Shown: positions 22,939 to 33,890, counted from the first letter of the stretch. The stretch is 64,000 nt of DNA from Sarcophilus harrisii (GCF_902635505.1 NC_045431.1:67745501-67809500); one strand, 5' to 3'. Numbers and translations are program-made. The notes: generated by a model not told the origin, from the letters alone.

Positions 22939-23080
22939 CATACATACATACATATCTATTTGTGTGTATATATATGCATGTGTGTGTGTATGTGTTTGTA
23001 TATATTGAGTGCATGTATGTGTGTATATATATAAGTACATATGCACATATGTGTACATGTACAAAAGGAAACATCTATAT
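22936..23080. repeat. (CATA)n/(TG)n/(TA)n compound microsatellite
   Basis: Alternating purine-pyrimidine blocks of CATA, TGTG and TATA. Open frames here are microsatellite artefacts. Confidence 0.9.
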
Positions 23081-23271
23081 ATATAAAGTGCTGACATGCA
23101 AACTCTATTGATTTTACATTCAACTCATAAAAATCCAATGCCTTTAGCCATTTATTACTTCTTCTATGATAGATAGAGACAAGGACCTGTGGTTTCATTA
23201 GCATAGGGACTCCCAGATGAGGAAATTCCCTCTATTATCACAAACTGACACCTTTTCTGTCTTTTCAATCT

Positions 23272-23385
23272 AGGATACTGCCAAGTTAAATGACTTGCTC
23301 AGGATCCTACAGCCAGGATGTGTCAGAGGCAGGAATCTTCCTGATTTTGAGATCAGTTTTCTATAATTTGCAGTCACTTTCCTCT
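23272..23385 (-). repeat. MIR-type SINE
   Basis: 'gttaaatgacttgctcagga', 'tcctacagccaggatgtgtc' and 'aatcttcctgattttgagat' read as the reverse of a MIR/tRNA-SINE head. Confidence 0.65.
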
Positions 23386-24079
23386 CCACTTGTGCCCATG
23401 GGTCATGAGTACCCAGATGCCTTGCCTAGGTTAAAGAATTTGGGGAGAATACAAGAGTAATCCAATACTATATCACCTCAAAATTCACACACAATTTCAG
23501 TCCTAAGAGGGACAGAGAATTTGCTCTTTGATAACTTCCAAGGTGCCCTCTGTTTTAAAATCTACAATCCTAGAATCCACATCCTGCTGACTTCATGGAT
23601 CAGTGCACTTCTATCCTGCCCAGTATTGAGGCTACCTGTGCTGTCCCAATGCCTCCAGAGGATGCTTCTATTTTCCATCCATGTGGTTCTAATCAAACTA
23701 TCGCTATCCTTGCATGACCTTGTTTGCAAAATAAAAGGGGTGAGCATGGGGGGGAACAAAAGGAAGAAAGACAGAAAGACCACAGATGATGGAAGTTGAC
23801 TTTCTGATCTCTAAAGGCCTGACATCCCCAGATAAGAGAAACTTTCTAAAATATAAAGAGGAAAGCCTTTTAAATATTCTCCCTCCACAACTGACACATT
23901 TATTCCCTCAGGCTCTATGCTTTGCTCCTGGTGGGAGGTGAATTCAATAGCGGATTGACAGCTGGCCAAATAGGTATATCTTTTGCTTTATTTCTTAAAA
24001 GTTGGACAGCCTCATTTGCTGGTGCTCAGCGAACATTGACAAAAGAGGAATAATATACAATTCTGCTCAGATTATCAGG

Positions 24080-24172
24080 GATTTAGGATTTAAAGGAATC
24101 TTAAAAATTGTCTAATACAATACCAGCATTTTACAGGTAAAGAAACTGAGTCCAAGAGAATCAGCAAATTGA
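24080..24172 (-). repeat. MIR-like piece
   Basis: 'ttgtctaatacaataccagc', 'attttacaggtaaagaaact' and 'gagtccaagagaatcagcaa' resemble the reverse MIR-type 'catctagtccaaccccattttacag' segment. Confidence 0.5.
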
Positions 24173-24177
24173 TGGAG

Positions 24178-24305
24178 GTTTGTTGCCTATCATCTGCCAG
24201 GTTTTGTGCTATTCACTGGGGATGCAAGTACAAAGAATATAACATTTCATCCTTGCACAAAGATTATATTCTAATTAGAGAGACAATAAGTTCAAGTGTA
24301 TGTAT
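24178..24305 (-). mobile_element. L2 LINE 3' end
   Basis: 'tgccaggttttgtgctattc', 'actggggatgcaagtacaaa' and 'agattatattctaattagag' are the reverse L2 3' end. Further L2 material lies beyond the SINEs at 24790-25000 and 25211-25640, so this may be one L2 with several insertions. Confidence 0.7.
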
Positions 24306-24370
24306 CTATTTCTATTATTTCTAAAATCACATACACACATATAGCCATATAGTGTAGATGTATATACACT

Positions 24371-24768
24371 CATATATGTGTCGTTCACTGCATACCTGTT
24401 CAATCATGTCCAATCCTTTATAACCTCATGGATCATACTGTCCAGGGGGTTTTCTTGGCAAAGATACTGGAGTGGTTTACCAGTTACTTCTCTAGTGGAT
24501 TAAGGCAAACAGAAGTGGGGCATCTAGGTGGTGCAGTGGATAGAGCACCAACCCTGAAGTCAGGAGGACCTGAATTCAAATCTGATCTCACACACTTAAT
24601 ACTTCCCAGCTGTGTGACCCTGGGCAAGTCACTTAATTCCAATTGCCTCAGCAAGAAAAAAAAAGGCAAATAGAAGTTAAATGATTTGCCCAAGTTAATA
24701 AGTATCTGAGGCCAGATTCAACTCAGGACTAGCATTCTATTCACTGAATTATATAGCTTTCTCCATCT
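24371..24768 (-). mobile_element. MAR1-type SINE split by a tRNA-SINE; long RTE/BovB-like tail
   Basis: The left part (24371-24516) has 'gttcaatcatgtccaatcct', 'ttataacctcatggatcata' and 'aagatactggagtggtttac', closely resembling the 3' end of RTE/BovB LINEs. The right part (24678-24768) has the reverse tRNA-like head. A younger SINE separates them. Confidence 0.85.
24517..24662 (+). mobile_element. WSINE1/SINE1-type tRNA-SINE nested in MAR1
   Basis: 'gcatctaggtggtgcagtgg', 'tgaattcaaatctgatctca' and 'cagctgtgtgaccctgggca', ending 'aattgcctcagcaagaaaaa'. The flanks aaggcaaacagaagt (24502-24516) and aaggcaaatagaagt (24663-24677) form a 15-bp target duplication with one difference. The copy is close to consensus. 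Confidence 0.95.
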
Positions 24769-24789
24769 GGCCATACAAATATATTATAT

Positions 24790-25640
24790 GCAATATATAT
24801 GGAATATATAATACATGTATATAAAGTGAATAAATACAAAATAGTTAAATATGCAGTAGATTAATGGAGGAGGGAATTATTAGTTGGGGGAATCAGCAAA
24901 AGTTTCATGCTAAAAAATAGAGTATGAGCTGCATTTTCAGGGAAAAATAAAGTTCATTACAGGTTTGGAGAATGGCCAAGGCAAAGCAAAAACAAAGGAA
25001 ATGAAACAAGCATTTATATAGCACTTACTGTGTGCCAAGTGCTGTGCTAAATACTTTTAAAAACTATTTTTCATTTGATCTTCACAACAACCCTGCGAAG
25101 TGGACGCTATTATCCCTGTTTCACAGATGAGGAAATGGAGGCAAACAAAAGATCTGTGACTTGCTCAGTGCGACACATCTGCTACGCTACCAGCTACCTC
25201 ATAGGCATCAGCAGGGATGGTGAAGATGGAACAACATGTGTAAAGAACAGAGAGAGCCCAATTTGGCTGAATTTCTGAGTAATGTCTAGTGAGGCTGGAA
25301 AGACAGATCAGAACCAGGTAGTATAGGGCTTTCGAAGAGAAAACGATTATTGTTTATATTTTGTTCAAGAGGCAATATGAAGCCACTTTATCTGAAGCAG
25401 TAGGGGTATCACACCATCAGCTCTGAAATTAAGAAAGATGCCTTGGGCAGCCATGTGTGAGACGGACAGGAGCCATAAGGAAAGAGATGCGTCAGGAAGA
25501 TGCTGCCATACTTCAAATGAGAGTTGATGGGGATCTACACTACATTGATAACTTTCAGAGAAGAGAAAGGTTCCGGGGCAAGAGATGGAGAAATAGAAAT
25601 GGCCAAGTTCAGAGGCTGATGCAAGACACACAGGAAAGAA
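24790..25640 (-). mobile_element. L2 LINE ORF2 C-terminal region, interrupted by a MIR
   Basis: Beyond the MIR at 24998-25210, the minus strand follows L2 order: 'gtagtatagggctttcgaag', 'gcaatatgaagccactttat' and 'ggggtatcacaccatcagct'. These correspond to the 'gaagggctttgaatgcc .. gagccactggag .. gtgacatggtcag' stretch. The part at 24790-24997 is much weaker. Confidence 0.65.
24998..25210 (-). repeat. MIR/L2-tailed SINE; holds copy 1 of the 182-bp duplication
   Basis: 'agcacttactgtgtgccaag', 'tttgatcttcacaacaaccc', 'tttcacagatgaggaaatgg' and 'gatctgtgacttgctcagtg' read as a reverse MIR. Bases 25025-25206 recur almost unchanged at 26957-27138. Confidence 0.85.
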
Positions 25641-25689
25641 GAAGAGGCAGGACGCAATTTAAAAATCACCCTCTATTTACATGGAATTC

Positions 25690-25772
25690 TAAGATCTTCA
25701 TTCCATTTTATGTAGATAATCTTACTTGATCCTCATGACAACTTTATCAGGTATATCCCAGGTAGAGGAAAG
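25690..25772 (-). repeat. MIR-type SINE, partial
   Basis: 'aatcttacttgatcctcatg' and 'acaactttatcaggtatatc' resemble the reverse MIR core. Confidence 0.5.
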
Positions 25773-26151
25773 TCTGTTTTGTATAGGCATGTGGGCAGGT
25801 AGAATAAAGGTAATATCATTCCAAGTCATTTTGCCCAAGGGCTCTGGAAAGTATCTCATGAGTGAATGACCAGAAAAGAGACTACAGAGAGATGTTCTTG
25901 CCTCAGACCTTATATGCTATTGCTATAACAGATGGTTGGGGGAAGCAGATTCAGGAAGACAGATTCATAGCTGCACCAGAGAAATTCCAAGCAAAGGCAT
26001 TAGAACTGATGGAGAGTAAAATCTGGCAAGAAGGAAATCAAGCAGAAGAAAATAAAGCTCTGAGAAGAGGCCTGCTCCCTGTCACTGGGGTTTGGAATAA
26101 GGTTGAGTTACAAGAAGCTTTTGCATCATGTATTTTTGCATTTTATTTAGA

Positions 26152-26356
26152 CGGAAGGAAGGAAAGAGGGAAGGAAGGAGGGAAAGAAGGAGGGAAGGAA
26201 GGAAGGAAGGAAGGAAGGAAGGAAGGAAGGAAGGAAGGAAGGAAGGAAGGAAGGGAAAAAGGGGGGAAGTAGGAAGGGAGGGAGGGAAATAAGGAAGGAG
26301 GGAAAGAAGGAAGGAGGGAGGGAGGGAGGGAAAGAAAGAAATAAAAGGAAAAAAAA
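26152..26356. repeat. (GGAA)n purine tract, ~200 bp
   Basis: Almost pure purine on the plus strand: a perfect GGAA array in the middle with GGGA and GAAA variants on both sides. The adjoining open frame (lysine, glycine and glutamate repeats) is an artefact of the array. It has the mirror symmetry that can form triplex DNA, and it contains many ETS-core GGAA words. Confidence 0.97.
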
Positions 26357-26359
26357 GAA

Positions 26360-26950
26360 TCAACTTACTACCTCCCAATCAGAATTGCAAAGAATTGAAA
26401 TGTACTTCTAAAGTTACGGATGCCATTGGAGTTACTGGTGGCCTTCTACTCCAAAGACCAAGGTCTATGTTCCAAAGCTATTCAATTAAAGATAATCCTC
26501 TTCTAATGGTAGGATATTTCCACGTGCAGCACCCCAGCCCACATCCAAGTTCTTAGAGCTTATTTGGGTTCTTCATCAATTCAAAACTTCGGTTCATAAA
26601 CCTTCATTATGTTTAAAACTCCCTGACTAGCATTCCAGAAAGGTGAAAGAACATTTATTTAAAATAGAATGCAAAATAAATTACACAGAATTGAAGTAGG
26701 CATTAGGTATTCCATCATCTATTTCCCAAGGCAAGCTCGTTCCTCTAGGGAAAAAAAGTTTGCTAGCCTGTTCCCTATTTCCACACTAGTTCATCAGCAC
26801 AGTACTCAAAGCAAAGGAACAGAAAAGATATAATTATTTATACGGTGGACAGATGCTGAAGTCAAAAAGCAGAGAAGAGGTCACTTTCTCAGTACTGGAG
26901 AAATAAAGCTTCAAAAACTGAAAACTATTTCCAATATTAAAAATAATCAA
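26360..26950. other. No recognised feature
   Basis: About 0.6 kb between the purine tract and the second copy of the 182-bp duplication. No repeat or gene recognised. Confidence 0.5.
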
Positions 26951-26956
26951 TATTAA

Positions 26957-27138
26957 TTACTGTGTGCCAAGTGCTGTGCTAAATACTTTTAAAAACTATT
27001 TTTCATTTGATCTTCACAACAATCCTGCGAAGTGGACGCTATTATCCCTATTTCACAGATGAGGAAACGGAGGCAAACAAAAGATCTGTGACTTGCTCAG
27101 TGCAACATATCTGCTACGCTACCAGCTACCTCAAAGGC
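26957..27138 (-). repeat. 182-bp duplicate of 25025-25206 (MIR segment)
   Basis: Same length and orientation as 25025-25206. I count six differences in 182 bases, five of them transitions. Homology stops sharply at both ends, and this copy lacks the outer MIR bases present around copy 1. This is therefore a copied segment and not an independent MIR insertion. Confidence 0.95.
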
Positions 27139-27139
27139 T

Positions 27140-28800
27140 GATCTATAAATTAGGTTCCTATCTACAAATACCTCTGTTGAATCATTTCCTCCCTTTCCAC
27201 CCAAAAGAATAAGTGAAAGTAATCACTAGCTTCTCTGTGACTCAATGTCTACATCTTCCCCTTGATCTGTACACCCTCTATTTATTTCCATTATTGTCTC
27301 CATACCTTTGAGAACCTCTCTCCTCAGATATGTCTCCATAATGAATGTCCAAATACCCCCTCCTCAATGAGTGAATCTCAGAGATTCCCAAAGCATCGTG
27401 AGAACATGTTGCTACTTCTTTTAACAAAGTAACAGAAGTGTTCACTGAGGGTATAGAGTGGCTCCATTGAACACTCTTAGAAAAAAAAAAGAAAAAAAAT
27501 CCTTTCATTGGCAATTATATCTTGTGATTGGCTTTTTATTTAGAATTGAATAAGATAAACCAACACCTGGACACCTCCTGTTTCTAATGAAATATTTTAC
27601 AGAGAAAAAAAAAAGATTTTTAGTACCCATAGAATAATTCACCCTTCTTTACCTAAGTGAATCTGACAGGTGGTTTATGTAAATGCACAACAATCTTTTA
27701 TAATTAAAAGTAAACACCACTGGAACATCTAGCTGGCACAGATGGGGGATTTTCATCTGTCCCTTTAGTAGCCAAAAAAAAATTCTTCTACTATAACTAG
27801 CATCAAATTTACATCCTTAACATAAGGCACATCCAGGTATATGATACCATATGCTATCCTTGGCTTCTTCCACTTTTATTTAATGATCCAAGTGCTAAAA
27901 ATGGGTAAAATTATATTTGAAAATGATCAGTCTATGGTCTGTTTTCTCCATTTATCAATCCTTTAGGGCATTCCCGGGCAGGGACACAGGGGAGGAAATA
28001 AGTCCCCTGCTATTTTCAACCTGCAATTGACTTTAGATATCTTTATAGTAGTCTGTTCTCTCCAAACACTGGTGGAGGGGTGGGTAGAGAATATGTGCCT
28101 TATTATTCATCTGAAACTTCTATTTGGAGGCTTAACAAAGCTAGACTCATAGATGAATATGGGGAAATGTCTCCGAAAAATCATGATTTGGAGCTGAAAA
28201 CAATATCCCCAAACCTCTATGTGAGCCCTGTAGAGGTGACTTATGGGACCCAGAGTTGCTTTAATTCAATAAACAAATGGAACATGGAGTTTCTCTAATG
28301 TCAATTGATTTATGGCACTTGCTTGCCCATAGATTAGTAAGCAATAGAATGGAATTCAGGGGTGCCCAATTGAGCTTCATTCTCTGCCTTGTCCCTGGCA
28401 ATAAAAAGATAAAGGAACAAATAATAGCAAATAAAGAAGTTGGCAGAGCTTTATAGTGACAACAGATTATGAAAACCAGACCAGTAAAAAGCTTCATTTT
28501 AAAAGATCACGCTAACTCCAAAAAGAAAAGAATGCCAAACCAATGATTTATAATGACCTGGCATCTTATAATACTACATAACAATAAAGAAACTGAAGAA
28601 CTACTTTGCTTTTCTTTCACATTTATTTTTTTTATTGCCTTGCATTTCATATCTCCTAGCAATATCTATTATACATATTCTGACCTGAAATTCTGGTGCC
28701 AAATAAAACATAGTTCTTTATCCTTGGAAATAATGAGTCCAATTTTTTACATACAATCACCCAGCTGTTAGCAACCACTACCACTAAGTATGGCACAGAG
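27140..28800. other. No recognised feature
   Basis: About 1.6 kb with no named repeat or gene. Two A-rich runs lie near 27481 and 27604. Confidence 0.45.
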
Positions 28801-28807
28801 ACTGGAA

Positions 28808-28847
28808 TGGGGGAATAGGGAGAGGGAGAGAGAGAGAAAGAAAGACC
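28808..28847. repeat. (GA)n-rich tract
   Basis: GGGA, GAGA and GAAA repeats. Confidence 0.85.
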
Positions 28848-28914
28848 ACAATAGTATTTTGAGATACTTTAATTAATGGGAGAACATGGTACCTATCATA
28901 TCTGTCCCTTTCCA

Positions 28915-28975
28915 AGCAGTCAATCAGTAAGCTTTTATTAAGCACCTACTATGTGACAAGCACTGTGTTGTACAT
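28915..28975 (-). mobile_element. L2 LINE 3' terminus
   Basis: 'gtcaatcagtaagcttttat' and 'taagcacctactatgtgaca' are the reverse of the last ~60 bases of L2. Confidence 0.8.
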
Positions 28976-29034
28976 ATAATAATTTCCCCCATTTGGTAAC
29001 GACTTTTTGCTTCCAGCCTCAACTTCCTTTCACT

Positions 29035-29580
29035 GTCAATCAGCAAATATTAAACTATATGTAAGTTACTCTGCAAGGTGTTGGGAATCCAAAAACAAGA
29101 AAATTAATAACAATAACACATCCTTTTGGCAGGAAACAGCATGTATACTGATAAGTGAATACAAAATAAAGACAAAGTCATTTCAAAGGGATATAGCAGA
29201 CAGGTATCAGGAAAGGTCTCTTGTAGAAGGTGACTGCTGAGCTTCTGAAGGAAGTCAGGAAGAATAGGTGGAAGTGACGGGTAAGGATATTCCAGGAATA
29301 GGGGACAGTCTCCTTGAGCAATAGTATGAAAATGAAAGAGACACAGAAACTAAGGAGGCCAGTTTGGCTGGAAGATGGACTGTGGGCAGGAGAGCAATAT
29401 GTAATAAAAATGGCCAGTCGGCTAATCACCGATTGTGAGTGTTTAGAATATCACGCTGAGTATTTATCCTAGAGGTGACAAAGTCACTAGACCTTTGTGA
29501 ACAAGAGGAAATGATATGGTCAAATCTACACATTAGTATTATCAATTTATCAAGCGTGAGTTGTGTGGAGAATGGATTGG
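29035..29580 (-). mobile_element. L2 LINE 3' end with ORF2 C-terminal part
   Basis: A second reverse 3' end ('gcaaggtgttgggaatccaa') is followed by 'tcttgtagaaggtgactgct', 'gatattccaggaatagggga' and 'tatttatcctagaggtgaca'. These match the reverse of L2 ORF2's last third. It is a separate copy from 28915-28975. Confidence 0.8.
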
Positions 29581-30690
29581 ACACGGGTACCCTCAAAGTT
29601 CTGTCCTACACTTTCTTTCTTGAATTTATTTCTTGATAATTCCAATAGGTCCCCTGGGTTTAATTATCATCCCTATGCAGATGACTCATAGATCTATAAA
29701 TCTAGCCTCAGTCTTTCCTCTGAGCTTCGTTCAGTTTTACATCTCCAACTCCCTACTGAACATTTCAAACTAGAAGTTTTAGAGACATTTCAAACTGAGC
29801 ATGAGCAAAGTTCAATTCGTTACCTTCCCCATTTTCAAGTTTCACTATTCTCTTGAAAACACCAACATTTTTCCAGTATCCCAAAATTATAACCTCTGCA
29901 GTATCTTCAACTCCTCATTCTTCCTTTCCCACATTTGGAATCAGTTATCAAATCTTTCCATATCTATCTCTGCAATATTTCTTCCTTTCAACACCAGAAT
30001 TCTCTCTACCCACATAGTTACCACTTTAGTTGAGGTTCTCATCACCTTTTAACTAAATTATTACAATTACCTCTTGATTGAACATCCTCACTTAAGTCTC
30101 TAGCCACTCTAGTTTATCCTACCCACTGTTAAGAAAAACATAGATCTGACCACAGGACTTCCCTACTCAATTGCTTCGTTTTGCCTCTAGGACTGAGATT
30201 CTTAACCTGAAGTCCATGAATTCCCAGAGTCCAGGAATAGATTTCCCAGATATGTGAACTTGGAGGGAAAATTGCATCTTTATTTTCACTAACTTTTGGT
30301 TTCTTTTGTAATTCTATGTGTTTTATTTTATCCTTAGTCATTATTCTGAGAAAAGGCCATCTTCAGTGCCTGGAATGCATTCCTTCCTCATTTCTATCTC
30401 AAGACACAACTCAAGAACTACCTTATATATGAAACTTCTACTGATCCCCCCAAATTTTAGCATTTACCCTCCTAAACAACTTTGTATCTATTTTGTATTT
30501 ATTCTTTTTATATTTTTCTATATTTTCTTTTATGCTTATTGTGTACATAGATAAAGAAGTACTTGTCTTCCTTACTGAAATGTAAATTGTTTACAAGAAA
30601 AATCACTTTCTTCATATTATTTCTATCCCCTACACCTAACACAATGCCTGATATATAGTAGGTATTTAATAAATTATTTTTGTTTCATTG
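29581..30690 (+). mobile_element. L2 LINE, ~1.1 kb, from the reverse transcriptase core to the 3' end
   Basis: The plus strand reads GYPQSSVL (the RT GVPQGSVL motif) at 29586-29610 and YADD in PYADDS at about 29672. The ORF2 tail follows, then the 3' end ('ctaacacaatgcctgatata', 'gtaggtatttaataaattat'). Bases 30188-30345 belong to a DNA-transposon relic. The frame is broken by stops, for example directly after YADDS. It is the longest plus-strand L2 here. Confidence 0.9.
30188..30345 (+). mobile_element. Non-autonomous DNA transposon, MITE family X, copy 2, within L2
   Basis: 'gattcttaacctgaagtcca', 'ttgcatctttattttcacta' and 'tttcttttgtaattctatgt' match the internal order of the family also seen at 6022 and 57374. 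It replaces part of the L2 sequence, so it inserted after the L2. Confidence 0.6.
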
Positions 30691-30759
30691 ATTAAAGCAG
30701 GGAGACCAATTATGAGATTATTTCCTGTATTTTCAATGCAGAAAAAAAGGTGATAAGAG

Positions 30760-31640
30760 CCTGAACTAGGGTGGCTGTAATATGAGTAAAGAAAGGAGGG
30801 TGGAAGTGATAAATGTTAATGGCAGTCAAAAATGACAAGATTTAGCAACTGATTAGATATTTGAGAAAAGTGAGGTGATAGGGATAACTTGTGGAAGGCT
30901 ATGAACTTGGTTGACAAGAAAATTAAAAGTGCACTCAGAAGAAATAAGGGAATTAGGAAGAGGGGCTGATTTGAAGAGAAAGTTCTTTGTTGAGTTTGAG
31001 ATGCCTACAGAATACCCAGCTGGAAATTTATAATGAGTAATTAGTGAAGTAGGACTGAGGCATGAGAAAAAGATTGGAATTGGATATATTGAACTAGTAC
31101 TCATATGAATAGAGATGAATGGAAACTGATGAGGTCTTCAAGAGAGAGGGTGAGAAAGAGAGGAAGAAAAATCCTAAGGCAGAATCCGAGGGACATCCAC
31201 ATTTCAGGAGCAGGAAAAAAAAAAGATAATTCAGCCAAAAAGATTTGCAAAAAGGGAACCAGGAAAATTGGAGGAGATCCAATGTCCCAGAAAGCCAAAT
31301 AAAAAAGAGAGTCCAGGAATAAAGAGTTGTCAACAGAGGAAAATACTGTGATTGAATGCTGCAGTGAAATTCAAGTCAATAAGAATAAGGATTAAGACTA
31401 CTTGATTAAGAATAAGGATTAAGACTACTTGATTTGGCAATTAATTGGTCAGTGGTAACTTTAGAGAGAACATTTTAGTTCTATAATTAGGATAAAAGCC
31501 AAAATGCAAGTGATTGAGTACTAGGAGGAAAGGAAATAGAGAAGAGTGCTGGCTACAGATTCTTTCTAAAGTTTGGTTATAAAAGGGGAAAGACATATTA
31601 AACAACAGCTTGAGGGGATGAAACAATCAAAAAAAGTTGA
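30760..31640 (-). mobile_element. L2 LINE, RT-domain copy 1
   Basis: The minus strand at about 31340-31400 reads ILILIDLNFTAAFN, the degraded L2 RT motif LLDLSAAFD. Near 31000 lies the reverse of the 'ISNWMS' segment. The copy carries a perfect 27-bp tandem duplication at 31381-31434. Not intact. Confidence 0.85.
31381..31434. repeat. Perfect 27-bp tandem duplication
   Basis: The unit begins 'aagaataaggattaag' and ends 'actacttgatt'. The two units, 31381-31407 and 31408-31434, are identical. The identity within an old L2 implies a recent slippage event. Confidence 0.97.
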
Positions 31641-31649
31641 GGGGTTTTG

Positions 31650-32480
31650 TTCTTGTTTAGAGTTTGGTGGAGAATTTTGTATTCAATCCTAGAGGTGATT
31701 GAGAAGCAATGGAATTTATAGAATGGAGGGGAGGAAGTACATAAGCAGATTTGTGCTTTAACAAGTTTATTTGAATAGAAGAGTGATGGGTGTACTGGAG
31801 GAGAGAGAAATTTAAGGCAGGCAAATCAAAAGAATAATATCAAAAGTCCATGTATCCTCATACATGTCTGTGTCAAGGTAGTAGTAGTGTCAGAGGAGAA
31901 AAGGGGACACACAAAAGACATGTTAGGAAAGATAGGACTTGGCAACAGATTGTATATGTTAAAATGAGAGAGAGAAAGAAAAGCGTCGAGGATACTTGGT
32001 TACAAGCTTGGATGACTCTGGGAAGATGGTGATGTCCTCAACAATAATGGCAAAGTTTAGAAGGAGGAAGGATTTGAAGAGAAAGAAGGAAGGATTTGAA
32101 GGGAAAGATGAGAAATCCAGTTTGGAGCATTTTAAGTTAAAATGCCTCCTGGACATCCAACTCAATGTATCCAATAGGCAGTATGAGATGTGAGTCTATA
32201 GTTTAGGAGAAAGATTGTGGCTGGAAAAGTAGAGCTGAGAATCAGTAGCATAAATACAGAATACATAGAGTGAGAACAAAAGAAACAAAAAAGACCAGCA
32301 TAGAATAAGAAAGAAACAGAATAACATTATAAAGTAAGAACAAAAGAAGGTCTAGGATGAAGCCCTGGAGCATATTCACCATAGATAGACATATCCTGAA
32401 TAAAGATCCAGCAAAAGTGAAGGAACCCATAGACAGATAGGACAAAAACCAGTAGTGAGTAGAACCCCATAAAGATTTAA
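31650..32480 (-). mobile_element. L2 LINE, RT-domain copy 2
   Basis: The minus frame at 32174-31959 reads MDTLSWMSRRHFNLKCSKLDF, clearly the L2 ORF2 segment DISNWMSHRHLKLNMSKTEL. The left part matches the reverse of 'ctattgatgggagccactgg'-type text ('gaggtgattgagaagcaatg'). It lies in tandem with the previous L2 in the same orientation. Confidence 0.85.
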
Positions 32481-32489
32481 AGTTTATGG

Positions 32490-32800
32490 AATGGAAAATG
32501 CTGATCACATCCAGAGAGAGAACTACAAAGACTGAATGTGGATCAAAGCTTAGTATTTTCACCTTTTTGTTTGTTTATTTTTTCTTGTTTTTTCCATTTT
32601 GGTCTGATTTTTCTTGAATAACATGACAAATACAGGAATATGTTTAGAGAGATTGCACATATTTATCTATATTAAATTGCTTGCTGTTTTGGAGGGGAGA
32701 GGTAAGGAAGGAAGGGAGAAAAATTTAGAACACAAAGTTTTATAAAGATGAATGTTGAAAATTATCTTTACATGTATTTGGGAAAATAAAGTACTGTTAA
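32490..32800 (+). mobile_element. L1 LINE 3' end
   Basis: 'tcacatccagagagagaact', 'ttttggtctgatttttcttg' and 'gatgaatgttgaaaattatc', ending 'gtatttgggaaaataaagta'. This is the marsupial L1 3'UTR, about 300 bases, strongly 5'-truncated. Confidence 0.85.
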
Positions 32801-32802
32801 AA

Positions 32803-33004
32803 ATAATGATCCACTTTTTCTTATGCAGCATGACAAATGTGGAAATAGGTTTGGAAGAATTTCGCATGGTTAACCTATATTAGATTACTTGCTGGCTAGG
32901 GGAGGAGAAACATAAGGAGGAAGGGAGAAAATTTTGAAACACAAGATTTTGAAAAAGTGAATGTTGAAAACTATCTTTGTATGTATTTGGAAAAATAAAA
33001 AGCT
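32803..33004 (+). mobile_element. Second L1 LINE 3' end, tandem
   Basis: 'cactttttcttatgcagcat', 'gtgaatgttgaaaactatct' and 'ggaaaaataaaaagctatta' repeat the end of the L1 just before it. The copies are clearly different, so this is either a second insertion into the first tail or an old duplication. Confidence 0.85.
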
Positions 33005-33021
33005 ATTATTCTAATATATAT

Positions 33022-33061
<40 letters not shown>
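33005..33061. repeat. (TA)n microsatellite
   Basis: Long TA array directly after the L1 tail. Confidence 0.95.
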
Positions 33062-33064
33062 GGG

Positions 33065-33890
33065 CAAAAAAAAATAGTCTAGTAGAAGAATAAACAACTA
33101 ATGTTCAACCTAGAGTGACAGGACACTGTCTTCCCATAAGACAAAAAAATTAGGGATGGAAAAGTTGTGAGTGATACAAAAATTTAAAGGAAAACAATAA
33201 ATCCGGAAAGACTTCTGGATTCTTATCAACACCATGATGACCCAAGTCTTCCACATGCAGCAGTTTTTCTGCAGCTTGGTAAGAGGAGTGATAGATTTTG
33301 GTAAGGAATGAGTCAAATGTATTCAGGTATTGCCAATGTGTTTTAACTTTGCTTAATTATATTTTTGGTTACATGGAGAAGTTCTGTTAGGAGAGTAGCA
33401 TTCATCAGGAATTGAAATTGATGTACCCATAAAGAGTATCAGTAAAACTTTTTTTTTCAATACTAAAGAAGGGAAATCCCAGGGATAAAAGAGGAAAGAA
33501 TGATGTAAGGCAGCTCATTTCCCTTCTGTCCTCTAAGGATGGTATGGTTAACATGTTTCTACACCTAAGGAAAAGAGAGCAGGTACTCAGATTATCATAA
33601 AAAATAAAAAACAGACTCAACTTGCCTTTCTATCTTAAAGCAAACTGAAATTTAAAGATTTTAAAAATATATTTAAAAATCAAAAGATTTTAAATACATT
33701 AATGAATCTTTTGTCATATATTTCAATTTATTCAAAGTGCCGCCTTTTGTGTTATTCCATGCAAAACTAAGTCTTGATGAGAAAACCAAACCTATCATTA
33801 TAACAGAATATGGTTGTGTTAGTTTTGGTTTTGGGGATGGTTTGGGGATTTGGGTGAGTATTCACCAGATGGTTGTGAATTGACTATTCA
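33065..33890. other. No recognised feature
   Basis: About 0.8 kb with no named repeat or gene. Confidence 0.45.

Noticed and set aside
22936-23080. Possible CRISPR-like or tandem coding array
   Set aside because: The periodicity is that of dinucleotide and tetranucleotide microsatellites, with no spacers.
25862-26272. Longest plus-strand open frame (136 codons)
   Set aside because: Its second half is the GGAA microsatellite read as lysine, glycine and glutamate. The first half has no recognisable protein character and no splice context.
32490-33004. Recent tandem duplication of an L1 end
   Set aside because: The two ends differ too much for a recent duplication; two insertions, one into the other's tail, are at least as likely.
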